Part shown: in pieces, positions 23,291 through 34,660 of the stretch
Position numbering within the stretch: position 1 is the stretch's first letter
How the letters are laid out: each line of letters starts with the position of its first letter
The notes under the pieces: model-generated
Database searches by the model: none
The model's input: the letters and a program-made list of their open reading frames with translations, nothing else
Told to the model about the DNA's origin: nothing
Position numbers and translations under genes: made by a program
NCBI GenBank assembly: GCA_003427395.1
Contig: BFEA01000005.1
Location: forward strand, 4,157,269-4,221,268
Source of the DNA: Chara braunii
Taxonomy: Eukaryota > Streptophyta > Charophyceae > Charales > Characeae
Direction: 5' to 3'
Length of the DNA: 64,000 bases

Positions 23291-23575
23291 AGCTCATAGA
23301 GTTAGTAAAAGCAAAGTTGGCACGTAAGAGAGTAGTGACAGTGAGATTGGGAGATCTAATTCCCAAAGAGGCGAACTGGACAATAGTTCGAAGCAAGATT
23401 GACTGGAAATATGTGGGAACAGGGTCCATTGATGTCAATATCAGAGGGAAAGGATGTCCTGGGATGGTGGATACAGGAGCAGAAATGAACATTATGAATT
23501 CGGAAACAACTGAGAGGCTAGGATTAAAGATCGACAGAAGAGCAACTCATTACATCCATCCAGAAGCTTGTTTAC
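23290..23575 (+). pseudogene. Retroelement aspartic protease, active-site half, inverted
   Basis: On the plus strand the frame from 23242 reads ARKRVVTVRLGDLIP, then CPGMVDTGAEMNIMNSET and ERLGLKIDRR. The DTG-A/S-x-N/S-I context is the retropepsin active site. All neighbouring gag-pol parts (gag, second protease half, RT, integrase) are on the minus strand, so this piece of about 285 bp has been flipped. Inversion borders are approximate. Confidence 0.7.
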
Positions 23576-23695
23576 CAAATTTTTTAGGCCCACTCCTTCT
23601 TCAATCGACGTCTGGTACCTCCACTTTTTCTTTGATTTTCCCCCAGTCTTCTCCTTTCCTTCCTTAATATCATGCTTTCGCTTCTTAGCCCTCTG

Positions 23696-24175
23696 TTAAG
23701 TGTGTTTGTCCTCTTCTCCCCTTAGTAATTCATCCGGATCCTCTTCCTCTTCCTCTATATCAATAGAAGTTCCCCCTTGAGGCGGCACAGGAGCCTGTGT
23801 TGGTTCCTTGGACGCATTACCTCCCTTAGGCTTTCGTGCATTATGAGGGACAAAGTTTCTAAGAGTTTGGTAAGCTGTTTTCAACCCAGCAGCCAGAGTG
23901 GCTCTCAGAGCTGTGGGGTTAGGGGCTCTCAACTCATCGTCCTCTTTCTCCTGACTCATGGTGAATACATGCGGAATTCTCACTTCCAAATCCTTTACTT
24001 CCTCACAAATATTAGTCATCCTCGTATTTAATCTACTCATCTTATCCATCATGTCTTTCATTCTTCCTAAGGTTTCTCTCGCTGCCTCTCTACTTACATC
24101 GTCTTCCTCTGGCTCAATCTCAATCAGCGGTGCATCCTTTTCTTTCTCACTTATCTTCACTCCTTTCCTTAGTTG
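23696..24175 (-). pseudogene. Acidic coiled-coil linker between gag and protease
   Basis: The minus-strand frame 24160-23696 is open for 154 codons. It starts with IEIEPEEDD, has a heptad-like Met/Leu-rich segment (LGRMKDMMDKMSRLN), a Pro/Lys part (HNARKPKGGNASKEPTQ) and an acidic end. It lies between the gag C-terminus and the protease. No enzymatic motif. Likely a part of gag-pol in this lineage. Confidence 0.5.
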
Positions 24176-24199
24176 GTCACTCAGCTCATCAACTTCTTC

Positions 24200-25888
24200 T
24201 ACCTAAACAAAAGAGTCTTCTTTCTCTTGCCATATACGAAACATGGCTGGAGCGCTGGGTCCGAGTCCTGCAATCCTGATTGCTTCCTTCCTTGTGCCCC
24301 AGGGGATGTTTGGGTCAATCCGGTTCCCTCGTTTATCGAACACATCCCCATCTATGCTTGACGTGATCAATCCGTCCTGCTCATCCATCTTTCTAACATG
24401 ACACCTTTTTACAGTATGTCATTTTATCATGCAATGCGTACATATGCACTAGTTATAATCTATCCAACCTCTCTTGGTCCCTTGACCGCTCTATTGCCCA
24501 TCATTTCTTCCCAATCCCCTACCATAGATCTGGTTATATCCCTGACCATACCCTTGACCATAGCCTTGGTTGTATCCTTGTCCGATCTGATTAAAGCTCA
24601 CCTGCTTATAGTTTCCGGACTGAGCACCTCCTTGATGTTCCGAACTCCCTCCTTGCCCACCATTTCCTCTTCCTCCGAATCCTCTTCCTCCGTGACCATT
24701 TCCTCGTCCTCCATTTCTCTACCCTTACCATGTCTTTGTCCATGTCTCTGTCCCTGAAACTGATTTTGAACTTAATTACCTTGTGGTGGTAGAGTGTGTT
24801 GTGGCTGACCCCCTTCTGCTCCTCGACCTTGTGATGGTCCTGCCCCAGCTTCCTGTACTTGGGGCAAGTTTGGGTACATCCCAATTTGACCAAAACCGGG
24901 CCATTGACTCCCAAGGTAGTACCCAGGCCAAGCCCCCATAGGAGCCACTACCGGTCAGGACCCAAACTGAGATGCCGGTGTGGGTGCTCCTGGAGTACTG
25001 CGTACCACACCTTGCTGTGGGGTTTGCCCCTTTCCTGTTCCTTGCCTTCTCGATGTCCGATTTTGGTTTTGTTTTTGAGCTTTCTTAGGCTATGCTACCG
25101 CCTCAGATTTCTTCTCTCCCTTACCCCCTTCATTTTCCTCTTCATATCTCCTTTTGTTCGTTGCTTGTTCGACTACCATTACTTTTCCTGACTCCACTTT
25201 ATCGTTCCATTCTTTCAACTGTGTTACCATACTGCTCAACACCCCTCCTAGGGCAGAGTCTGCCCCTTGGATAACACCTATCTCCTTTCTTTTCTTCCTT
25301 TCCATTTTCACTTGATGGTGGAATACCTGGTCCAAGTCCCCACATGCCGAGTTTCTCTTTATTGTCTCCCATGACGTCTTTCGTCCTGGTGCCCCGGGTC
25401 AACTCCATAGTCTCATAGGCCGAAAATTTTCCCAGAAAGATAACACATTGCATCTCGTCGGAAGGTCTTGGAACTCGTTCCGCAATTTTCTCGAAGGTTG
25501 TTGCAAACGCTCCTATTGTAGTGAAATTGTTTCTATTGATGTTGTGGAGCTGGTAGATCGTCAATAGCCCATCTTCCAACTTGTACTTTCTCTGCATTTC
25601 TTTCTTGACACTGTTCCAATCTCCTTGGTCATCAACCACAATCTTTTCAATCTCGAAACGAAACTCCCACCACACATATTCAAACAGTTGGGAAAATTTT
25701 TCCGCCGGTGTTAATCGATTGAAGACTTGCTTCAACAACTCAAGCCAATGCGACACCCGTTCTCCTTTGTAGGGAAAAATTTATATCCGGGGTAGCTGAG
25801 ACCTCTTGACATTTCTATTATCCAGTAATCGCTCGATCTCAGCCGCGGTTATGAACCCTTGTCCTCCTGTCTCATTAACGTCTCCCAT
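24200..25888 (-). pseudogene. gag type A (minus strand), knuckle contains a stop
   Basis: The start is taken at the ATG whose complement is 25886-25888, which gives MGDVNETGGQGFITAAEIER. The capsid-like part follows (25756-25300): VSHWLELLKQVFNRL, WNSVKKEMQRKYKLEDGLLT, NRNNFTTIGAFATTF and MQCVIFLGKFSAYE. A Gln/Gly/Tyr-rich segment follows (about 24600-24480), then CTHCMIK, a stop, HTVKRC near 24430 (C-x2-C-x4-H-x4-C with the fourth spacer codon a stop). It ends with GLITSSIDGDVFDKRGNRID, a conserved tail also found after the knuckles at 38130 and 43330. It is homologous to gag at 36744-38167. At least four frame disruptions. Confidence 0.8.
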
Positions 25889-26239
25889 TCTTTCCGCAAT
25901 TCCCAATAAATTTGTTTTGCACAGGCAAAAACGACGGATTTTCATGTTATTCTCGGTCGTCTTATTTTGTCATTTTTCAAGTTTTTCCTTTTCCCAAAGA
26001 TGTTATTCAAAACTCTTTGTACCTACAGTTCTAGCTTGCTTTCTACAACTTCCGACCTTCTCTTTCTCACCAATTGACACCCACTAGCCTTTCTAGTTTA
26101 TGTGCCCTTAAGTAGTACTCCTACTATGTTTTAAATATCCCAGCCGACCTCTCCGTCATTTTTAAGACCAAAATGAGATCGACTCTAGACATTTTTTCGG
26201 ATTTTCTTCACCATTTCACCCTTCCAATCTCTTCGGCGG

Positions 26240-26985
26240 ACATTCAATCTCCCGTCTATGAGTCGTACACCATCTCAAACATTATAGGGATACCATCAAT
26301 GTATACTTTGATTTTTAGCTCCGCTTTTAGTATCTCCCAATATGTCTGCCTTGGCTCCATAAAATGAACACGGACATAAGCATTTACTGTGGATAGGATT
26401 TTCTCGAAGTCACTATTAGCCAATTCTGGTCTCATTTCCAAATATAGGCAATAGAGAGTCTGAGGTCTAAAAAATTTACATCCTCTCTGAGGCGCCGCTA
26501 GGGCTGCCAAGGCGGCTTGTTCCACGTTTACGTGTCCTTTGAAAACTTCATCAATGATGAATTCCGGAAGAGTGGCTACTATATAGCCGGTGGGATACAC
26601 AAAGTCTGATGCCCACTTTGCTTATATCATTGGCATGACCGGTCGGAATTCTCCCCAACTTGCCTCTTTGATTTTGTCTTCAAGGACTGTCCCGATAATT
26701 AAGCTGTATCGCAATAGGGGTCGACTATGTCCCACTGTCAGGTCTACCCCGTGCATCCTCCATAGATGCGACGAAAGATACAAGGTTGCCCGTACTATTA
26801 TACTCTTCTGATCGAGAGTGTGTCCTATTTCTACCTATACAAATGCTTCGGGCCCGATCGAGGTGCCCCACCATGCAGTGATCTCCTCTTCTCTTTCACT
26901 TAGGCCTCTAGGTAATGGCATCTTCAACCCTTGTTGAGTACGAACGGGAAGCTCAACCTCGAATCCCTGATTGGCTTAGACATCT
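26240..26985 (-). pseudogene. Accessory retroelement ORF, copy b (unknown family)
   Basis: Minus-strand reading from about 26985 gives VELPVRTQQGLKMPLPRG, TAWWGTSIGPEAFV, RATLYLSSHLWRMHGVDL, then (26600-26256) PTGYIVATLPEFIIDEVFKG, YLEMRPELANSDFEKILS and IDGIPIMFEMVY. Each landmark is matched in order by copy a at 27370-28083. The protein would be about 245 residues. It lies 5' of gag type A in the same orientation, the position of ORF1 in Ogre-like elements, but I recognise no domain. A stop and a frameshift are present. Confidence 0.6.
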
Positions 26986-27369
26986 TGGGTGATTTCCGGT
27001 GGCTTGAGCGATGCAAAGGAAGAGACAAAAACACACACAATACTTATGTGTGAGTCCTATCAGTAGTGACATATCCTTTCTCTATTTTCTTTCTTAAGCC
27101 TGCTCGAGATATGAACGTTGTTAGCCTAAGGCTTTCTATCTCTTTATGTCCTACCCTTTTCTCCTCTCAGTATACTCATTCATTACTTCTTCCTCCTCGG
27201 TCAACTTTAGACAAGCAATTGCTTCCCTTCAGCTCCCTCATCTTCTCCCTTCTTCCCCTCATGCTCTTCTACCATCTCAACGTCCTTCCCTATCATTCTT
27301 ACAATACAAACTTTCTCTCTTCTTATTCCATTTTAACTACCCTTACCCTTACCCCAGACCAGCAGTTAT

Positions 27370-28083
27370 AGACCAAGCCAAATATGACGGGAATACCATT
27401 CACGCAGATCCTCGTGCGTACTTCCTCCTTCAGCTTTTCCCAATACCCAAATTTTTCCTCCATAAATTAAGTTCGGACATATGCGTCTATGATGGACAAA
27501 ATGTTGCTAAAGTCACTTTCAGCTAGTTTGGGGTCCATTTCCAGATATAAGTTGTAGATCATATGAGGGGTGGAGAAGTCGTATCCTCTATCAGGTACTT
27601 TTAATGCGGCTTCAGCGGCCAACTCTATTCTTGCTTGACCATTTAACACCTCATTGATAATGAAATCAGGTAGTGTCGTTCTAATGTAGCGGATCGGAAA
27701 AACAAAGTCTTCGGTCGGGCGCATTTTGATTTCCTTTATAACTTCTCCCCCTTCTTGCCATCGACCCTCTCGACTCAAGAGGTTGAGTGCTGCTTCTGCC
27801 ATCCTTGTAAGTTGTTGTAGATGTTCTTCCCCTTCTTGACTGAGATCCATTTCATGACCATGCCAGAGACGGCTAGACAGGTAGAGAGTGACTCTCCCAC
27901 TACGACATTCTTCCTTCGTGTCCCAACTCGTTTCTACCATATAAATGCCTCATTTCCCAACGAGTCCACCCACCAGGACTCGCAAAGTTCCGCTCTGCGT
28001 CTCCCTTTTGGCAGTGTCATTTTTAACCCATCATTGTTCCTAATTGGTGCTTCGACCTTGGAAACCTGCTCTGCGTAGGGCAT
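27370..28083 (-). pseudogene. Accessory retroelement ORF, copy a (unknown family)
   Basis: From ATG at 28083: MPYAEQVSKVEAPIRNNDG, ESWWVDSLGNEAFIW, a frameshift, then (27940-27467) VTLYLSSRLWHGHEMDL, FPIRYIRTTLPDFIINEVLN, YLEMDPKLAESDFSNILS, AYVRT, stop, YWEKLKEEVRTRI and VNGIPVIFGLVY. It is the paralogue of copy b, about 1.1 kb away, giving a tandem duplication of one accessory ORF. Conserved positions (a Trp pair after the basic patch, TLYLSSxLW, ExxLxxSDFxxILS) suggest a folded domain. Function unknown. Confidence 0.6.
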
Positions 28084-28499
28084 CTTGATCGAATCCGAAC
28101 AACCTTTTTTTAGTGACCTGTTTATACAAAAGGCAAGACAGGGACAACCCTTTTAATATATTGTTCTTGTCATTACAATTATTGACTTCTGATATTTTTA
28201 CTAAGGAGCAACTCAACTCACGTTGATACCCATTAATTAAAGATCTTTATTTAAATTTTATTCTTGCATTTTACGTCTACTCTTTTGACTTCCTTAGTTC
28301 CTTGCTGGGACTTGTCTTCACCTTCTCTTTTTGCTCCAATTGACTGAGTTGAGCAAGGATTATGAAGGTCCGGATCGGGCACTATTATGCCCACCCAGTT
28401 AATATACCTTTCCTCTCACCAACTCAGACGGATTATCACATTCAACAAAAAATGAGGAAAGTCTTAGATTTTTCGTGACCTACTTTCCCCTTATCGAGG

Positions 28500-29452
28500 C
28501 ACTCCTCAGATAATCCCCCTGTATAGCAAGTATGAGATCAACCCGCATAAATCAACCTGGCATAGAAAGAATAATGCTAAGGTGATACATAGCCTATGGT
28601 TTGTTGGCGCGTCCTGAGGTACTACGGGAGGATCAGGTACATATGGCGTTGGAGGTGGAAGAGCCGACCGAGGTGGTTGGGGAACTACAGCCAGTTGTTG
28701 AAGACGGCGTGTCATGGAAGAGAATGATGAAGAATATGCCATAGGATAGGATCGAGAAGAAGGTGGTTCAAATCGCGGAGGTGGAGCGTCATAATGCTGC
28801 TCATATTTATAAGAATAGTATGTCATTTTCCCAGGGGATGGCGTGCGCTCGCGGAAGTCTTCCTGCTTCCAGCTCCTGATCCGCGAGGCATGGCTAAAAA
28901 ACTTTACCTAAAGGAGTATCCCAAGCGCCTAATCACCTAGTGATTAAGGCAATGCCTAAGACTTAGAATACGTATGGATGCGAGGGAATACGAAAATGAC
29001 TGTGTAGTATAGGCTATCTGTCTGATGAGCCTCTAATAAGGATGTCGATAAATAGGAGGAAGTGTCACAACCAGAAGGGTCTATCGTAGGAAAAAACCTT
29101 TGAGCGGTTTTTACGAGACCTGTCAATTTCTATTATGTAAATTGGCTCTTCCGTTATGAAGGCTTCTGTATACTCCCTCTTCAGCAGGCAAAAGGAACAA
29201 GTATCTTCCCAACGAATGAAGTACAAATTAAAACTCGTCGTGATGCTATGCAGGGTACCTCAACTTGCACTCGTCGTGTCTCAAGGCACTTCTTTCCGAC
29301 ACAAGGCTTGTATCAACAATTACTCTTATTCTTATTCCTACTACCTAGCGGAAGCTTATACACTACTCTACCATTTTACTTCTCGTTTTGCTAGGGCTTC
29401 AATTAACCAGACTCAGGTCCGTTCACATAGGACCCCGGCAGGCAACCGAAGA
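28500..29452 (-). other. Leader region of the minus-strand element
   Basis: Between the PBS and the accessory ORF. One 106-codon Pro/Ser/Tyr-rich minus-strand frame (28826-28506) without recognisable motifs, and otherwise no feature. Consistent with an untranslated leader of a large retroelement. Confidence 0.4.
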
Positions 29453-29470
29453 TCCCCGGCAACGGCGCCA
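29453..29470 (-). promoter_or_regulatory. Primer-binding site complementary to tRNA-Asp 3' end
   Basis: The minus strand reads TGGCGCCGTTGCCGGGGA, two bases (GG) after an LTR end ...GCGCGCGACA at 29473. This 18-mer is the well-known tRNA-Asp-type PBS of plant Athila/Tat/Ogre-type Ty3 elements. It fixes the 5' LTR border and the orientation of the element whose gag and pol lie at 17-28 kb. Confidence 0.85.
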
Positions 29471-29472
29471 CC

Positions 29473-29718
29473 TGTCGCGCGCGACGGTCTCGCGCCGTGA
29501 TGGGGAGCGCTGAACCTCACGGTCGTGTTACGCACGATGTTTTTGTTTGCAAAGAATCAGTCACCACTTCATACCTCTCGCAACGTCCCGACCTGTCGCA
29601 TGGCGTCGTAAGAGGTATAGCACGCGTGCACTGTCGGAGTGGTGACTGGTTATTTTCAAACAAAAACATCCTGCATGACACGACCGTGAGGTTCAGCGCT
29701 CCCTATCAGGGCGCGGGA
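29473..29718 (-). repeat. Truncated 5' LTR end folded into an inverted repeat
   Basis: The LTR end next to the PBS continues as 29491-29567 (CGCGCCGTGATGGGGAGCGC, then CTGAACCTCACGGTCGTG). The reverse complement of this arm appears at 29639-29715 with about 70 bp between. The same block occurs once more at 4200-4295 in the other LTR end. So the LTR terminus is present twice in opposite orientation here, and the rest of the 5' LTR is missing. Confidence 0.7.
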
Positions 29719-29783
29719 CCGCCGCGCATGACAGTGCAATAGTGAGGATCTGTAAATCGTTCGTCGGATTTGTGGGAAGAAGA

Positions 29784-30254
29784 CGCCACAAACGATTATC
29801 GGGTAGCTGAAAATTCAGGAATAAAAATTCTGCAGTGAGAGTTTTGGGCAGTCTGAAAATCATGAATGGTCCTGAAGTGGTGAAAGGTCCGAAGACCTTG
29901 AAAACCACCTGTTTAGGCAGGCTGCATCCTGAAGTGGTAAAGAGTGTCTTGAAGTGGTCAAGTGAGAGTTTTGGGCAGTATGAAAATCTTGAATGGTCCT
30001 GAAGTGGTGAAAGGTCCGAACACCATGAAAACCACCCTTCAACACTTCAGGATGCAGCCTGCCTAAACAGGTGGTTTTCAGGGTCTTCGGAGTTTTCACC
30101 ACTTCATGACCATTCAGGATTTTCAGACTTGAATGGTCATGAAGTGGTGAAAGGTCCGAAGACCCTAAAAACCACCTGTTTAGGCAGGCTGCATCCTAAA
30201 GTGGTGAAGGGTGTCCTGAAGTGGTGATGAAAAATACGACTGTTGTTAACCTTC
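29784..30254. repeat. 470-bp insertion of alternating direct and inverted repeats
   Basis: Relative to the paralogue at 39180-39225, this stretch is extra DNA inside LTR A. A unit of about 90-115 bp (GAATGGTCCTGAAGTGGTG, AAGGTCCGAAGACC, AAAACCACCTGTTTAGGCAG) appears forward at about 29856-29943, partly at 29977-30036, reversed at about 30037-30130, and forward at about 30128-30225. GAAG occurs at both junctions and may be a short target duplication. It can fold into a large cruciform. No coding capacity. Confidence 0.6.
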
Positions 30255-33094
30255 TCTCGAAGAGGCAAGCCTTGTTGGACCGACTGGTAATAGGTTCCCT
30301 ACGAAGTTTCTCTTGGGGTAGTGGGAGTTGTTAAGTAGCTCACCGGTCACTGCAGGGTCCGCTACTGTCGGAGGCAGCGTTGGCCGAAGGAGTAAGGTGG
30401 GCAGCCGTGGAAGCGAAGCGAGCGCGGGAAAGAGGGCGGAGCAACAGCGGGCGAGGCAGATGGTGGACCGACGTGAGCATCGGAGAGGCGATAAACATAG
30501 CTAGGGGCAGGGGCCGGCGCAGTCGGATACGAGGGAGAGAAGGCAACAGGCTTTGGCGCTTGGTAAAAGCAAGTGAACCTGAACGAGGAGCTACGCCATG
30601 TGCACCGGCAGAGGAACGAGCCAGGGCGAAAATTAGTAATGGTGGGAGGGAGTAAAACTGGAGATCCGACCAGTTACTCGATGAAAACGGGTGGGGCAAA
30701 GGGCAATTCTGAGTTAAGGCGAATCGGATGGTAAAGTTAGCTTTAATAGATAGTGGATATGGTGGTAGAAAAAAAGTAGGCTGTGCGAGAGAGATGGTTA
30801 ATGGAAGACCCAAAATTCGGGGGTTTTCGCCGCATCACCACGAACAATGTCCTCAAACATTCGTGAACAAACAATGAAGGATCATAATAATAAAAAAAAA
30901 AATCAAACAGGCAAAAAAAAAAGAAAAAAAAAATCAAAAACACTATAAAACCCTATTTGGAGTAGCTTTCAGAGTTCGTTAAATGATTCTCCGAATTCGG
31001 TGTTTTTGCCAACTTTTTTGTTACTGGTCCAAATACGTTGAAACTTAATACAAATATACCCTAAAGCATATAAATATCACACAAAAAAAGAAACAAGAAA
31101 AAAATCAAAAATTCAAAGAAATATGGCAGTTTCGGTGAACAATTCGCCGAAAATGACACCACCTATTAACCATTAGTGTTGTGCGAGAGATGTCGGGAGT
31201 GAGAAGGAGGGAGAGTAAGAAATCACTTATCTCCTTCGTTTGTAATCGGTTTTGAACAAGAAAAGACTTGATTCCAGGGTTTCATGATAAGGCAATTTCC
31301 ATGGTGATGTTAGTTTTGGAGAGAAGGAAGCGGGTCAGTCGATGCAGAAAGAGAGGGTTGTGGGACAGTATTGAAGAGTGGGATATGACGATCTTGGAAT
31401 TATTTCCTCTTAGCGATTCCTGACAAGGATTAGGCAGGGAGGCGAGAGTTATTGAAGTTTGGAGGATGGGTGAATCCGATTACAATATCAAATTCGAAAG
31501 TTAGTAAGTGGGTTAGGCGGCACGAATATCAAGAACTGCGGTCGGAGAGAGGGAAATTTTGAAATAGGCAATATATCTTTCCGTGTTCTAGCGAAAGATT
31601 CATTTGATTTTGCTCATCCCGGTGACAGAAGAGATGTGAGGTCAACCGCAATGTTGGAGTCTAACCTGTTGACCGGTGCGATGCTCATCTTGTCGGCAGT
31701 GGAACGCATAGAGAGAGAGAGGGGGGCGGACCGTCCAGAATCGATCGAGCGGGTGACTATTATCAGTCATCGCAGAGCGAACTAAAAGTCGAACTAGGGT
31801 GCCGAACTGCGAGGACTACTAGCAAGAGAAACCGAGAGGAGCAGTGTTTGGCTGCACAGCTCCGTGTTCTACCGGAACACTCCAATTTTGCTTAGCCAAG
31901 AGTGATCGAAGCAGCGAGGAGCGAACCGCGAGGTTGAAGGCTTACCTGTTTGACAACGAGACAAAGGAGCGAGAAGACGTACTGCAACTCCAAGTTATGC
32001 AGCAACCCGACGTACGAGGTGGTGGCGTCCTCCCACTCGGCCTTCGTAACTTCGAATGAGCCTAGCCATATAAACGACTAGGTGTGCTCGAGTGAAGATT
32101 GGGGGAGGGAAAGGGGCGTGAACCTGGCCAAACAATCGGTCCGGTGCAAGGAAGGTGGCTGGTAATAGGAATAAGGGGTAAGGAGAGTGGGCCATCGAGA
32201 GAAGGACAACTTACCTGGCAAGCCGGCGATAGCTGGAATGAGCCGCAGGGATAGAAACTCGTCTGCTGGACCGAGGAAGTGTGCAACTTTTTGAGTAAAG
32301 TTGCAGCAGACCAGTTGCAAGGATTGCAGATTCATCTACTGGTCGGCGTGCCACTCATCCCATCAGCCTGCACGTGCAGGGTGGCCAACCGCGAGAGTGC
32401 GGACTTAGTTATTGACCGACGCGTTGTTCATCCTACCGTACTGGATAGCTGAGGTGATAGACCTACCTATGACCGATATACTTCGAGTCATGAGCACAAC
32501 GAAGAGGCTGAATTCTACAAAGAGGGGCCCTTGCTGTGACTGAGAGGACCGCTAGAGAGTCAACAACTGACAGTTTAACTTCGGTTGACCAAACTACTGA
32601 ATATTATGGCCGCCATTGCGGGCCCCTCAAGCAACGAAGATCACAAGGTCCTCTCCTGCGAATTGAGTCAATCCTCTTCTTGTATCTCGAGAGTCTAGAA
32701 CCCCTTATTTTCTCTTCTTCTTACTCTAAGTCTAATTCTGGTCAGAGAGGAAGGCGGCAGGCGGGATTGCAACCCGTAGGACCACGTCAAGACTCTGTGG
32801 GGAGTCATCCCACCGATTGAGGGAGCTCTGACGAAACTTATGAGGAGTTATAGAGGTAGGGAATTGAGAGGTATTCTTTTGTTTTCCCTCTATAAACCCA
32901 GTTATAACCCCTGTCTGTACTTCTTGCTATATTTTAACTGAGTACATTGTTTGCATCCCTACTTTTGACTTTGTGTTTGACTTTAGGACACATACCAGAT
33001 TTAATAAAGGAATGTTTGTGCAATTTCAATTTAAGATTTGTTGTTTAACTGAAAGTAGCATCTGGGGGAAAGGTGGGAGGAAAGTTGTATGCTT

Positions 33095-33850
33095 ATGTTT
33101 GACCGGGTCAACCAAAGGCTGGGAGAATCTCCATAAGATTGGAGGGTTCGGTGCTATGTTTATTTTTGACTGCTTGAAAAACCAGACATGTTTCCATAAG
33201 ATTGGGTGATCTGAAAGTTTTGACTTTTGCGGGCTGCTTGTGTTTAACTTTCAGAGACCAAGCATTTTTTCATACGATTTAATGGCTTGGTTGCCTTGTT
33301 TCTTTGATTTTTTCTGTGTTTTGTTAGTTTTGAAGGAGAATTGGGCATTATCCATAAGATTGGATGACCCTGACGCTCTCTTGTTTTATTCTGAGGGAGA
33401 ATTCAGGCAAAGGGTTAGACAGGTTCCCATAAGATTGTTGGTCTTGAGCCACGCACATGCTGGAACCAAAGGGATAAATTTGTTTATATTTTTATATTAT
33501 TTCACTTATGAACAGGCTAGTCAGACATTTTTCAATAAGATTAGATGGTCTGACTATAGCTTATCATCAACTGAAGAGAGTATAAATTAAGAATAAACTT
33601 GTGGTAAGGAGAGGCAAATTGAACCTTCATCTAAGATGATCGGTTCAGTCATATGCTGTCTTAAAAGACTAAATGCAGAAAGTTATATACAACTTGGATA
33701 CTTAAACAGTTCAGAGCAACTAGGTTGGATAGCCTAGTCACATGCCTAAAAAAGAGAAAAGTTGTAGTGTCTTATGTTTGTGTATACTCCATGGCTGAGC
33801 TAGACAGATCCCCATAAGATTGGGTGGTCTAACTTTATGCCTTATGTGAG
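33095..33850 (+). repeat. Hairpin array A: about 8-9 stem-loops with TAAGAT loop
   Basis: Hairpins share a CCATAAGATTGG-like core but have different outer stems: TAGTCAGAC/GTCTGACTA (33518-33556), ACCAAGC/GCTTGGT (near 33257), GAACC/GGTTC around ATC-TAAGAT-GAT (33621-33646), AGAC/GTCT (near 33420 and 33808). Inner closing stems also pair: CTCCA/TGGAG at 33129-33144 and ATCCA/TGGAT at 33350-33365. The paralogous positions in C and B carry substituted but mostly still pairing stems. No ORF. Confidence 0.75.
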
Positions 33851-34089
33851 TTGGGTATAAGGGATAAATCACTGAAAAACTGCGAACTATTGTTTGACCT
33901 AGTTGACTTGGGGCTGATGAGAGTACTCAGCTTTGTAGTTTGGCCTGCATGTGGCTGAGTGAGATCACTACTTAGTTCGAGTTTCAATTTTATAGGTAAT
34001 TGTTTTAGATGTTCGTCACGTGCTAGAGCTATAAGAGTTGGTTTCAATTCTAACATTTTCTGAGCTAAGTTTATTTTACTTAGGTCAGT

Positions 34090-34660
34090 TTCGACATTTT
34101 CTGGGATCTTTTGTTATACTTGGTCTTGTATAAATCTTGGTAAGCCACTTTCTTTACGGGAAGCGCTGCCGAAATTTTTACAAAAGCAAGGAGTTAGCTA
34201 AATTTTGACTTTTCAAAGTTCTGCTTGTTTAATTTCTATATATGGCTTAATAAAAAGCTGGAAAGTCTCATCTAAAGGAGTGCTGCCCAAAGTTTTGCTA
34301 ATTCAGGGAGTTAGACAAAAATGGACTTCGAAAAGTCAAAATTATTTCTAGATTTTAAACTTAGCTTTGTATAAATTTTGAAAAGCTACTTTCTTTACGG
34401 GAAGAGCTGCCAGAATTTCTATATATCTAAGGAGTTAGTTAAATTCTGTCTTGAAAGAACTTAAGTCTAATATATAAGTTCATATATGATTTAGTATAAA
34501 TCACGGAAGTATACCTTTCTAAATGAGATACTGACCAAAACTTTATTAATTCACAGAGTTAGACAAAATTTGACTTTATTTTTCATATTTCTGAAAAGAC
34601 ATTTTTTCTACGGGAAGCGCTGCCGTTAGCGAAGATAAATTATTTTTTGAGAGGTGGCGA
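34090..34660 (+). repeat. Imperfect tandem units (about 110-130 bp) with ACGGGAAGCGCTGCCGAAATTT-type core
   Basis: The block repeats a layout: GTATAAATCTTGGTAAGCCA, CTTTCTTTACGGGAAGCGCT, GCCGAAATTT, GGAGTTAG, then TTTTGACTTTTCAAAGT. Copies begin near 34120, 34250, 34370, 34490 and 34590, with the middle copies reading GCTGCCCAAA. Paralogous blocks are at 51170-51480 (B) and 57170-57770 (C). Position and order are conserved across the LTRs. Function unknown. Confidence 0.65.

Noticed and set aside
23242-23667. An independent plus-strand gene with a DTG motif
   Set aside because: The motif is a retropepsin active site whose other half is directly adjacent on the opposite strand, so an inversion explains it better than a separate gene.
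33095-33850. Regularly spaced repeats as a CRISPR-like array
   Set aside because: The repeated core is a hairpin tip with complementary flanks, spacing is irregular, there are no cas-like genes, and the genome is eukaryotic.
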